Made by a program: the position numbers and the translations under genes
The notes under the pieces: generated by a model
Seen by the model: only the letters and a program-made list of their open reading frames with translations
The model's database searches: none
What the model was told of the DNA's origin: nothing
Shown here: piece after piece, positions 35,828-45,857 of the stretch
How the letters are laid out: each line of letters starts with the position of its first letter
Numbering within the stretch: the first letter of the stretch is position 1
Assembly: GCA_018296165.2 (NCBI GenBank)
Contig: JACKQL020000121.1
Coordinates: 62,001 to 126,000 of the forward strand
Origin: Termitomyces sp. T153
Taxonomy: Eukaryota > Basidiomycota > Agaricomycetes > Agaricales > Lyophyllaceae
Direction: 5' to 3'
DNA: 64,000 nt

Positions 35828-37853
35828 TTAACATGCGATGTAAGGATAAAAATAGAAAGGGTGAGAAATTGGACGAACCTTGCGAGATTTTGAGTGAAGA
35901 CCGTTCAGAAAGCTTAAGCTTGGAGGAGTTGGGGACTGCGGAGAATGATAATGTTCGTTTTCAGCTTGTTTATAGGGCGTGAGGAAGAGCGTACCGCTGA
36001 TGCAGAGCTTGCGATGTTTATTCTTTTCGTCTTGCGTCGTGTATCGAAGCGTAAGGTCGAAAGTTCTCGTTCGATTGTAGCTTGAGAACGAGCGTGACGA
36101 ATTGTCTGTCTGGTATTCAGCCTGTTGGGGTACCAGTTGCATCAGAACGGTGAAGTGAATGAAAGGATGATGAAGGCGTCTTACGTGACTAGTAGAGAGG
36201 TCGCATAGACTACGATAGTTTAATCAATTACTGTGGGCATACACTTGCATGCGAACAAACATTTTGAAATGACGAAATGGAGGCCCAGGAAAATGAGATT
36301 GTGACCCATAGCGAGATACTGTTATTTGCAGAGGTTTCTGTTCAGCCATTACACAGGCTCGTGTATCGATGCCAAAACGTACGCAGAGCATTGAAGTGAC
36401 TGTTCCAACACTGAGCGTATGGAGTGAGATCAGCTAGAAGGGGTCATGGAAGACAAGCGTACCAAGTGAGAGTGCCCATTTCGAAAGCATATCGAACTAG
36501 GAGATCGATCACGACGTTGAGGCCGGTACTATTCGCGTTGAGAGCTTTGTCATATTTAGGAAGTCATACTTGCACACACCTGGAAGCTTCTGCACGACTA
36601 CTTTGTAGCAGGAAGAGGAGGCAAGATGTGATCAGAATGTCTATGCCAGAAGAGAGCGCCAGGCCGAGAGTAAATAGCCACTGTGGGAAGCATGAGCATT
36701 ACGCAGATGGAGAATAGAACGTCGCTTACGCGAAATTGCATGTTGAATAGCGAGAAGGAGTGGAGACGTATCCTGATTGAATTAGTTACTAAGTATCAAG
36801 TGTTAGGATGGTTAGGACTGACATCTGCCCTGCAGTGGCTAGAAGCAGGGCATTGAGCGTCATGATCAGCGAACACCGCTGGGAACCTACCGCATGCTGA
36901 AGCTGTAGATGTAACATATATCAAAATCTGGATTGAACTATAGAGGAAAAAGAACTTGCCTAGACGAAGAACAGCTAGTACGAGCTGTACCAAGGTAACT
37001 TAATTGCATCACGGCAGGAGGCTTATGGGCTCACAACAGGTATCGTAAACCGCCAATGCCGTTTGCTCACTGAGGTCATGATTTCAATCGTCGTTGCGAG
37101 CGAGTCACGACGAGGAATGATAGACTTACACAAGAATATTCGATGCGCGAAAAAGCTAGGTGAGAAATCAATGGGCATGCGGGCAGAGTTTTGGCTTGGA
37201 AACATACCAGTGTACCACGAACGTAAGAATCGCCTATCCATGCGGATGTGAATAAGGAAACGAACGAGCGATTTCGGGGAGCTCACGGTGAATACGATTG
37301 AAAGCTTCGGTGTGTGTTAAGCAGGACAGAGCGCATGATCGTCAAGAGATATACTAACAGCGACGTTCCTGCAAGGGAGGGAGGAATGTCAGAGTATGCC
37401 AACGTTTAGGATAGGAAGCAGTGTCTGACCATGGAATATAATTTATCCTCTCTCGCACACCAAAGTATGTGACAAAGTAATCCCACAACGTCGACCACAC
37501 GAAACCGGTATGACATATGTCGAGAGACCTGCTCCCCTTATTGGGTTGTGGATCGTTTCATAGAATTCAAACGACGTACCAAGCAAACAGTACCTGATTT
37601 TCCGGGTGAGTCGGCAAACGAAGAATTGGGAGAATAATCAGACATACTAAGGCTTTGAGGTGCAGGCTGTCGGATGGATAGAGCCTGAGGTATACGACGA
37701 CTTGGACGGCTACTACTCCGGACATACTGGAATATTGAAGTATAGCCTATCAGGGTTGGGGACATGAGAGTGGGGGTTTATGACGAACACTGCGGAAAAG
37801 AGACCGCCGAGAAGAAGAGCGCCAAATGTCTTGGGAATGTCTACCGAGGCCAT
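35828..37853 (-). CDS. DUF6534-like multi-pass membrane protein, many small exons
   Basis: Agaricomycete-type seven-helix protein of unknown function. No long ORF exists; the gene was rebuilt from splice signals. Start at 37853: MASVDIPKTFGALLLGGLF. Further exons give VVAVQVVVYLRLYPSDSLHL, then LFAWSLDICHTGFVWSTLWD with YFVTYFGVRERINYIPW (about 37445-37515), ALSIVFT + AILTFVVH, CFFAHRIF (about 37150), LSKRHWRFTIPV (about 37035-37075), LVLAVLRL, FDICYIYSFSMR, WLFTLGLALSSGIDILITSC (about 36630-36690), LNVVIDLLVRYAFEMGTLT, AMGHNLIFLGLHFVISK (about 36270-36320) and LNTRQTIRHARSQ. The order, the D.CHTG.vW and WlFTLGLaLS.giDi blocks and the LiflGLHFVISK end match the family. At least eleven introns; one (near 36930-36962) starts with GC. 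The extreme C-terminus and exact stop (taken at 35828) are uncertain. Confidence 0.7.
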
Positions 37854-38891
37854 TGGAGGGGGACCGTGTCGCGGAGGGAGACAGCTTGTCTACGTATGTA
37901 CATATTCATATGGCTCTTGAGTGCCCCACCAGTTCGGACAGGGCCCCCCACCCCTCGGATACGGTTTATTCGGGAAAATGCATGTGCAATTTTTCCTAAT
38001 CTTTCGTGGTCTGTCATTGTAGGTTGCCGAGAGGGGGGTCGGTCATTAACGTCTGTTTGATGGGATTGCTGTGCGTGCGTGACGGGAATGGTCTCGGGCT
38101 AGCTATATATATATATTGTTGGGTGTGTCGAAACTCCCTCGACGGGCGTTCCGAAGTGGGTGAAGTCTTTTTGAAAGGCATGCGGGCAGGAGTATTGATA
38201 GGAGAGCCGAAAAATCGGTGGGTTTTGCTCGAGTACTTTGTCTGGGAATTCGAGTCCCTCCGAGTCGGATATATATATCACACTCTGCGGTAAATATTTT
38301 TAATTGCAAATGAGAGGGAACAAGAGTACGTTACCATCCATGTGCCGAGATTGCCGAGAAGAGAGTTTGTGGATCTCCGCTTCAACTCATGCATATGGTG
38401 TTTATCCGCACTGGTCGGCTTGTCATCTGCTCGCGAGGTCCATCATACATTATACTCAAGAAATGCTAGCAATTACAGCAAAAATCGTCCCATCTGAAAT
38501 CTAATCATATCTAATTTCTGTCTGATTTTGTTTTTTTCTTTTGATTCTGATGACGGATAGTTTTTGCTGGAATGTGTCGTGTGACAAATTCAAAACTGAC
38601 GTGCATCGACCCTTTCGAATGCAGTATGGAAGTTTGAAAACACACAAAAAAAAGAAACATTCCACCATATGATATATGTCGAAATGTCACAGAGACCCTC
38701 CACACGAAGCCCCGCTGCCATCACAATTTATTTATACGCCCGCATTGATGGCGAATTTTACGTCGGGCCCACATTCTCAGGCATCCACCCAATTTCTGTT
38801 CCGATAGCTATCATTATCATCCTGCCCCTCTCTTCTCACACACGAAAAGAAAAGAAAAAAAAAAGAAAAAATCTTACTAACTCCACAGAGG
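37854..38891. other. Gene-free stretch with AT dinucleotide runs
   Basis: About 1 kb between divergent genes. It holds two short TA runs (about 38104-38117 and 38270-38279), an A/G-rich run (about 38846-38871) and no assignable frame. Promoters of both neighbours must be here. Confidence 0.5.
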
Positions 38892-40087
38892 ATGGGCACA
38901 CTCGACACGTTTATCACCACCACCCTAGGCCTAACCAAGCTCCCACCCTTCCTTCCCACGTTCCTCTACTCCTTCCTCGGTTTCTCAGTCGTCCATCAGG
39001 TCATCGCGCCATGGGCGAGCAGGCGCTGGTTCCCTCACGCCTACGGGTCCATACCCCGCAGAGCCCAAAACGCATGGTAAGTAAGAGCACCCCACTCCGT
39101 GTCACCCATTTATTGATTCACGTATGGCAGGTCCATCCACGTCGTATCACAGATCCACGCTATCCTCATCGTGCCACTCTCGCTGTGGGCTTTGTACTAC
39201 GAGCCGGCGGAACGCGCGGGGGACCGCGCGTTCGGGTGGGACGAGAGGGTCGGGTACGTGCATGCGGTGGCGTGTGGGTATTTTTTGTGGGATAGTTTGG
39301 ATGCGGTGGTTAATTTCACGGATGTCGGGTTCGTGGTGCATGGTACGTGGGGCGTGCGCGCGCACGCGTGTGTGGTGTGCTGATAGGTCGTAGGTGTTGC
39401 GTGTCTTGCGATTTATGCAATGTCGTTTGTGAGTTCCCTCCCCCCCCCCGCCTTGTTGGATTGGTGAGGTTGAATTGGGTGTAGAGACCGTTCGTGGCGT
39501 ATTTTGGGCTGAGGTGTTTGCTCTGGGAGACGTATGTGCTGCTATGTATGTTGTTTGGGTGGGCACTGACTGATTTGCAGGAGCACGTTCTTTTTGAATA
39601 TTCATTGGTATGCTTTGTGCTTCTTTTGGGAAATCAGTTTGATGAGTGAGTAGGTTCATGGACAAGACGGGTAGGACGGGCAGTACGGCACAGTTTGTTA
39701 ATGGGATTTTTCTTCTGTCGGCGTTCTTTGGCGTTAGGCTGATGTACGGAGGCAAAGTGGTATGTGTACAGGATGCCTTGTCTGGAATGATTGCTGACGG
39801 AAACGCAGTCGATTGACTTTGTGCGCACGCTGGTTCAGGTGCGACGCGAGATACCGTGGACATATTTCATTGTGTTTGGTATAGGGAACATTGTGCTTGC
39901 GAGTCTCAACTGGTTCTGGTGGGTCGGAGGCATTTTTTTTTTCTAACTACCGCTGCTCAAGTCTGGCAGGTTCACCAAGATGATCAGTGCGTTGAGACGG
40001 AGGTTCGACGAGGGAGACGCGAAAAGTTTGCAACGGACACGACTTGTGAATGGGGCTACTCATGGTAATTATGGGACAGGCAATTAG
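38892..40087 (+). CDS. TLC-domain membrane protein (TMEM56/TLCD4-like)
   Basis: Multi-pass membrane protein with a TLC (TRAM-LAG1-CLN8) domain, a fold linked to lipid handling. Start ATG 38892: MGTLDTFITTTLGLTKLPPFL. First helix FLYSFLGFSVVHQVIAP, then AW joined over an intron to SIHVVSQIHAILIVPLSLWAL, WDERVGYVHAVACGYFLWDS with DAVVNFTDVGFVVH. The TLC core motif with histidines (SQIHA; VGFVVHG) is visible. Later exons: VACLAIYAMSF, RPFVAYFGLRCLLWETSTFF, FVNGIFLLSAFFGVRLMYGG, and WTYFIVFGIGNIVLASLNWFWF. Six or so introns, some very short. The reading frame ends with a TAG at 40085-40087, 23 bp before the end of the convergent metaxin gene. Confidence 0.85.
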
Positions 40088-40110
40088 GGTGTATGTACAT
40101 GTAGCGTAGA

Positions 40111-40833
40111 TCATTTGAATGCAGCACAGACCTGCTCGCGGACGCGCCATTCCCATGCGACGAGGTTGACGCGGCGGGTGACTTGTGTGCGGAGGGCAGA
40201 GTTTTTGGAGACGATGATGCTGTGGAGGTACGCGAATACGAGGGCGTCGAGGGGCGTCGGTTCGCTGTGCGGGTGTGAGAGGGGAAAGAGAGGGAAAGAC
40301 GAGACGCACGGAGAGCCAAGGAACCACTTGTCGGTGGCGAGGCGGTCAGAGAGGGCGGCTATGGCGTCGCAGTAGCGGGCGTGGATGGTGTCGTAGGGGA
40401 TGCGTGCGCCGAGGGGGGGACAGAGGGACGCGATGCCAGTGAGAGGGGGCGGCGGGGGCGTGAGGAGGGCGCGGAGGGGCGCGGGGGACGAGAGCAGGGA
40501 GGGGGCGGGTGTGGCGGCGAGGAGGGCGGCGTGGACGGTGCGTTCGAGGAGGGCGGTCCAGGCGCGGCTCTCGTCGCGGGCGGCGGGGTCGAGGTAGCCT
40601 GGCTCGGGCGGGGCGTGGGTGTCTGCCCACTGGGGGATGCGCTGGGCGGGGAGGAGGGCGTCGTCAGCGTGGAGGTTGGGGAGGCGGGCGTCGAGGGCGC
40701 CGGCGGGGTCGATGTCGGTGCGGACGGCGACGGGGACGCCGCGGAGAGCGAGGTACGCCTGCCACCTGAGGCAGTCGACGTCTGCGCTGAGCGGGGCGGG
40801 CGGGGCAATCCAGAGCGTGGCGTTGGGACGCAT
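40111..40833 (-). CDS. Metaxin/Sam37-like mitochondrial outer-membrane protein
   Basis: Likely subunit of the mitochondrial sorting and assembly machinery (metaxin, Sam37). Start taken at MRPNATLWIAPPAPLSADVD (40833); an in-frame ATG 27 bp upstream (40860) is an alternative. The N-terminal GST-like part has DCLRWQAYLALRGVPVAVRT and LPNLHADD, the metaxin thioredoxin-fold pattern, then IPQWADTH. The C-terminal exon (after an intron at about 40264-40315) has TPLDALVFAYLHSIIVSKNS, the metaxin C-terminal GST signature. Very GC-rich, with long Ala/Pro stretches and long shadow frames on both strands. I see no clear C-terminal membrane anchor in the visible end. Head to head with VPS54. Confidence 0.78.
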   Translation of the reverse strand: MRPNATLWIAPPAPLSADVDCLRWQAYLALRGVPVAVRTDIDPAGALDARLPNLHADDALLPAQRIPQWADTHAPPEPGYLDPAARDESRAWTALLERTVHAALLAATPAPSLLSSPAPLRALLTPPPPPLTGIASLCPPLGARIPYDTIHARYCDAIAALSDRLATDKWFLGSPCVSSFPLFPLSHPHSEPTPLDALVFAYLHSIIVSKNSALRTQVTRRVNLVAWEWRVREQVCAAFK

Positions 40834-40861
40834 GGCGTGACGCGTGACGTGTGCTGTCATG
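40834..40861. promoter_or_regulatory. Minimal or overlapping start region, metaxin / VPS54
   Basis: The VPS54 ATG is at 40859-40861. The metaxin start is at 40833, or at 40860 if the upstream ATG is used; in that case the two start codons overlap on opposite strands in a CATG. The promoter of each gene must then lie inside, or be transcribed through, the other gene's 5' region. Confidence 0.55.
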
Positions 40862-43800
40862 TCTGACGACGAGTCTGCCGTCCCCTCGCGCCCGCCGTCG
40901 CCCGCCGCCCGCCCCAGTGCTGCCCGCGCGTACCGCTTCACGTGGGACCCTGCTGCCCGTCGCCCCGGCCCAGCGAGCGTCTCGGCCACCACCGACGCCC
41001 GCGGCCTCCCCGGCCTCAACCTTGCCCCCGCGTGGAGCAGCACAACGCACGGCTTCCACGGTGCGTCTCGTCTGTCGCTGCTGCGCGTCTGCTGAGCCGT
41101 CCCAGCCATCTCCACCGTCCTCAACAACCCCCACCGGCGCCACGCCCCGCCCAAGCCGCACTCGCATCTCCCGCCCCTCGTCCCCGCGGACCTGCCCCGC
41201 GTCAGGCGCAAGGACTTTGACCCCTACCTGCGTGCCGTCGCCCCAGACTGGGACCGCCTCCAGCTCGACCCCGTCGCCCTCCCGCGTCCCAGCCCCCTCG
41301 ACACCGTGCCCCACGTCTTCTTCTCCCCCGCCTTCGCCCTCTCCGACCCCCGCACCTTCAGCGCCGTCACTGCAGACGCAGATCCCACGGCCCTCCTCGA
41401 AAAGTTCTCTCACTACGCAGACACTGTCGAGCAGCACCTCGTCCTCGAGATCTCCCACCGCGCGCCCTCCTTCTTTGCCGCCCTCACAAACCTCCACGAC
41501 CTCCATGCTGAATCTGAACTCTGTCTCCACCGCATCGCGTCCCTCCGTGTTCTCCTCACCGACCTCGACAGCAACACCGCAAAAAAGGGCCTCGTCCTCG
41601 TCCGACGCCAGGCACGCGCTGCCAACCTCGCCATCGTCACCGACGCCGTCAAGCAGGTCGCCTCGGTCGTCGAAATGGGCCGTGTCGCACGCGCACTCGT
41701 CGCCGCAGGCCAGTGGGGCCAGGCTCTCGCCGTCATAGAAGAGCTGCATTCAATGTGGCAGCAACACAGCACCGACACCAAACCCCCCATGCCCACTCTC
41801 GCAGAGGAAGACGAGGACATTTCTGCTGCCAAAAAGCTGCCCCACATTCCATTGTCTTCTCTCCGTGCATACGCCGCACTCCCCGAACATCTACGCGCTC
41901 TCACCACGGAAATCGCCGCCTCCTTGTCTTCAGAGCTCGTGTCGGTCCTCCGTAACGACCTCACGCGACCCAACGACCGCGATACCGACGCAGACCTTCG
42001 TGATCGTCTACGCCCGCTGATCCAAGGTCTTGTCCGTACCCGAGGCGTCAAGGAGGGTCTGCTGTCGTGGCGTGAAGCTGTCCTCGGTCTAGTCCGCCAA
42101 ATTGTCCGATCGGTAAGCACTTGCTGCCCTGTCCATCGTTGTACTTACCGTTATTCCAGCGTCTGCCGAACGAAGAGGACAATGAAGAAGCTAAAGCTCC
42201 AAATCGGTGTGTCCCTTGGAGACTATTTTTCTCTTTTCCTCACTCGACCCTAGAACCCACTTCCGTGACATGCGCCACCCCGAGTTTATGCTCCTTTTGC
42301 AAACACTGTACGCCGACCTTTTGAAATGCATCCAAGGCATCCAATCACAATCAAACGTCATTCTGGACATTCTCGAAGCAGAGACGGGCAAGCTCAGGTA
42401 CGTTCTCCAACTACCATCTACCTAATCATCTAACATGCCCAGTCCCCCACCCCAAGACGAACTAACCGACATCCTCGCCTCCGCCTCCGAGCTCGCCAAC
42501 ACCCACTCCGCCACTCTCCTCGCCTTCCGGCACCAAGTCCACACCGCCCTCCCGCTCGCAGACTTTCTCTCCCTCTTCAACGCCACCTGGTCCTTTGTCG
42601 TGCGCTGCGAAGTCCTCTCGCACCGCATGATTGTAGGTCTGCGCGGTGTCGTCGTCGGTCAGGCCAAGGCGTTCCTGCAGGCGTTCCATCAGGCCCGGAT
42701 CACCACTTCTGCAAAGCTGGTCGAGGACGAGCTGTGGAATCCGGCGGAGATCAGTGGGGAGCTGCAGAAGATTGCGGATGCGATTGTAGGTTCGGCGGTG
42801 GGCGATGCACCAGAGTTGCTTGTTGGGATTGGGGAGGATACGCCGTTGGATACGCCGCCTCCGCGTTCCAACGCTAACGCCAATAAATCCAAACACCTGC
42901 GCATCGAGGACAGGACGTACTTTGCAGTCAGCGCTACGGCAGAGGTGCTTGTTCTGCTGCTGGATTATCTGCGTGTTGTGGTGAATCTGTCGATGCTTAC
43001 GACGGAGGTTATGAGTCGTGTCGTGGAGTTTTTGAAGGCGTTTAATTCGAGGACGTGTCAGGTTGTGCTTGGGGCGGGTGCGATGCGGTCGGCGGGGCTT
43101 AAGAATATTACGGCGAAGCATTTGGGTGGGTCGTGGTGTTCTCCTTCTATTCGTTCTCCCTTTCCCCTTCCCTGTCTTCGCCCTTCTCCCTTCTCCCTTT
43201 CCCCCTTCTCCGCCCTTCCTCTCGAGCTTATGCGCGTATGTGGGTCAGCTTGCTAACTAACGAGTTTTATGTATGCTACAGCGCTGGCGTCGCAGAGCTT
43301 GTCGATCATGTTCGAGCTGATCCCGTACGTCCGCGAGACGTTCCGCCGGCATTTGAGTCCGAAACAGGCTGTTATGCTTGTGGAGTTTGATAAACTTAAG
43401 AGGGTGCGTTTGGTGTTTTGTTGTTTGCTTGGTTTTTGGTTTGGTTTTGGGTTTGGGTTTTTGTTGGGTGTTGGGGTGGTTGCTGTTTTGCTGTTTTGCT
43501 GTTTGTTTGCTTGGTTTTGGTTTTGGTTTTGGTTTCGACTGGGTGTCGTTTGTATAGGCGGTGTTGGCGGGGGATGTTTTCTTGGACTTTCGCGCTTCAC
43601 TTCCGTTTCTTTGAGCACGGTAGCTAGTTGGATACGACGCCGTTGGGGACGAGAATGATTTGACTTTCGCAGTTCTCTTTCGCCCGGTTGCTAGTTGCAT
43701 ACGGCGCCGTGGGGACGGGGAAGGGTTTCGAACTTTGCTTCACTTCCCGGTCTTTCTTGCTTTTTTTTCCCTCCCGGTTGTTGGTTACATACGGCGCCGT

Positions 43801-45857
43801 GGGGACGAGAAGGATTTGACTTTTTGCAGTTCTCTTTCGCTCGGTTGTTAGTTGCATACGGCGCCGTGGGGACGAGAATGATTTGACTTCTCTTTCGCCC
43901 GGTTGCTAGTTGCATACGGCGCCGTGGGGACGAGAATGATTTGACTTTCACACTTCCCTTTCGCCCGGTTGCCAGCTATATACGGCGTCCGGACGGGGAC
44001 AATTACTTAAATGTGCATTCGTAGCTGAATTGGTGATGTGCAGGACTACCAGGAACACCAGAACGAGATCCATTCGAAGCTGATTGCGATCATGGGGGAC
44101 AGGCTGAATGCGCATATTAGATCACTTCAGGTGAGTGAGCAGAGTGGACCTCTGATGGAGAGTTGCTCCGCCTTCTTTCTTCTTTCCTTCCTTGCGTCTT
44201 CCGTCTTGCGTTTTTTGTTGTGCCCCCTTTGTGTTATCGGGTTATCGTTACGTGACCCGGTCGAGGAATGGAAGTGTTCGCGAGTGCAGTTGCAGTTCGT
44301 GGCTGCATTCGCACGTACGACACGCGTTCTCTTATCTCATGCTTTGGGGTTTGTTGGGGCTGGAACTGGAACTGGAGCTGGGCCCGGTTCGTAACTGCCT
44401 CTGTTTGTTTACCTTCTCCATTCATCCATTTGCCTTCTTCGAGCCCACTCTTTTTTATCGGCTTTCTTTTTTCGGCCGAATTGTGCGCATGAGGCTAGCT
44501 TGCTTGTTTACGTCCTGTTTCTTTGTTTCTCCAAATATGTGGGTTGGGCAATGCTGACATCGCCTTAGGCTGTAGACTGGAATGTGCCCCCTAAGCCAGG
44601 TGGAGGCGTCAATGATTATGTTGAGATTCTCGTCAAGGAAACTGTCACACTCCATAAGGTGTTGTCGCGTTATCTGTCTGTTCCCGTCGTCGAGGTTCGT
44701 TGGGGGTTCTTTATCGTGCTTTTCCTTCTGATGTGCCCCCCCACCCCCTAGTATGTCATGACACAGGTGTTCGCTGCGATCAACCATGGACTATCAGAAG
44801 AGTATAACAAGATTGAGCTTCCGAATCAGGAGGCAAAGACAAGGTATGTGTCACGAGAAGAATACGAAACGAGATCCACGGGTGTGGTCACTCTGTCCCG
44901 ATCACGTCCCGCTACTTCGCATTGCTTCGTTTCGTTCTCGTTCTTTCTTCTCTTCCTCGTAAAGTTCTGCCAGATCGCTGACCACCTGATCATTTGTTTC
45001 TCATTGTCAACCCCCAATTCAATCCGTGCATCATTCGAAATCATGATTATGATTCATTGCTGTACAGGCTTTTGGCAGACGCTAGGTATCTCCATCAAAA
45101 GCTCTCGGCTCTGAAGAATGTGGCACCTCCTAGTGGCATGCTCGTAACTGTAGTATCGGAGAAAAGCATTCCCAAGACTGGACCACCCAGTCCCATCGCT
45201 GCGCCGGTTCCGACGCCTACTAGGTCTAATACACTTTCCTCAGCGAATCAGCGTTTGAAAGGCCTGCTGTCAGGCAAGTCTGCGAACTTTGACAAGGCGC
45301 TCCCGACGCCTATACGTTCTTCCTCGGTTGTAACATCATCACCCTTGATTTCTCCACCGATGAATGGCACGTCGTCGTCACCGCAAGCAAGGAGAGTGTC
45401 AGCTAGTTTCAAACAGGTAGAAGTACCTCTGGCCGGAGGTCCGGAGCGACAGGGTGATGGCAGTGCTCTACCAGAAAAGGCTGCCAAGTCGCCCGATGGG
45501 GAAAATCAACAACAGCGAAGCTTGAGGACGCTTTCACCGCAGTTGCCTCGTACACCGCATGACACGCCTTTCCCCCCTGAACTTGTTGGGCCTGATCCCG
45601 ACACGGAGCCGGAAGCACAGAAGGATCTAAAGACAGAGTATGCAAAGATGGAAATAGGAAGTGGGGAAGGCAAAGTTGGTCCGGATATGGGTCCCGCCGG
45701 TGACGAGGGGGCGCAGATGGATGATGGTGTTGGTCGTGCTGCGTTGGATACTGGTTTAGATTTGGTGGTGCCTTCGCAATCGCAATGCCCGGAGACGTTG
45801 ACAAGTTCACCAACATTACCACCAACAGTGTCGTCGGAAGCGCCACCAGCCGTTTGA
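40859..45857 (+). CDS. VPS54: VPS54, subunit of the GARP tethering complex
   Basis: Tether for endosome-to-trans-Golgi retrograde vesicles. Start ATG 40859: MSDDESAVPSR, then AYRFTWDPAARRPGPASVS. The first intron (about 41060-41104) joins THGFH to AISTVLNNPHRRHAPPK. Then DLPRVRRKDFDPYLRAVAPDW, VPHVFFSPAFALSDP, and the helical rod (LLEKFSHYADTVEQHLVLEI, IASLRVLLTDLDSN). Further exons: HFRDMRHPEFMLLLQTLYAD, FNATWSFVVRCEVLSHRMI, LDYLRVVVNLSMLTTEVMSR, ALASQSLSIMFELIPYVRET, DYQEHQNEIHSKLIAIMGDR, and VMTQVFAAINHGLSEEYNKI, all characteristic of VPS54. The C-terminus (about 45110-45857) is Ser/Pro-rich. One intron (43405-44043) is unusually long and carries a minisatellite. The last 200 bp may be read in another frame through a different splice (see findings), so the stop at 45857 is provisional. 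Confidence 0.9.
43615..44003. repeat. Minisatellite of six ~60-90 bp units inside a VPS54 intron
   Basis: Six head-to-tail units share the core CGGTTG(C/T)TAGTTGCATACGG followed by CGCCGTGGGGACGAGAATGA and a TTTGACTT..CTTTC tail. The conserved core occurs near 43629, 43697, 43788, 43853, 43911 and 43977. Units 4 and 5 are the most alike; the first and last are diverged, and the second carries an insert. The upstream part of the same intron (43405-43560) is a GT-rich run of TTGGTTTTGG type. Confidence 0.9.

Noticed and set aside
38100..38285. TA-rich segments as a hairpin or element terminus
   Set aside because: The runs are short and their flanks do not form a convincing inverted repeat or target duplication.
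40381..40866. 161-residue plus-strand Gly/Glu-rich frame
   Set aside because: Shadow of the metaxin coding strand in GC-rich DNA.
40664..41749. 361-residue minus-strand frame across the metaxin/VPS54 starts
   Set aside because: Low-complexity Gly/Glu/Arg text caused by high GC; it is antisense to two conserved proteins.
43615..44003. CRISPR-like array in VPS54 intron
   Set aside because: Units are degenerate tandem copies without unique spacers, and the DNA is eukaryotic; it is a minisatellite.
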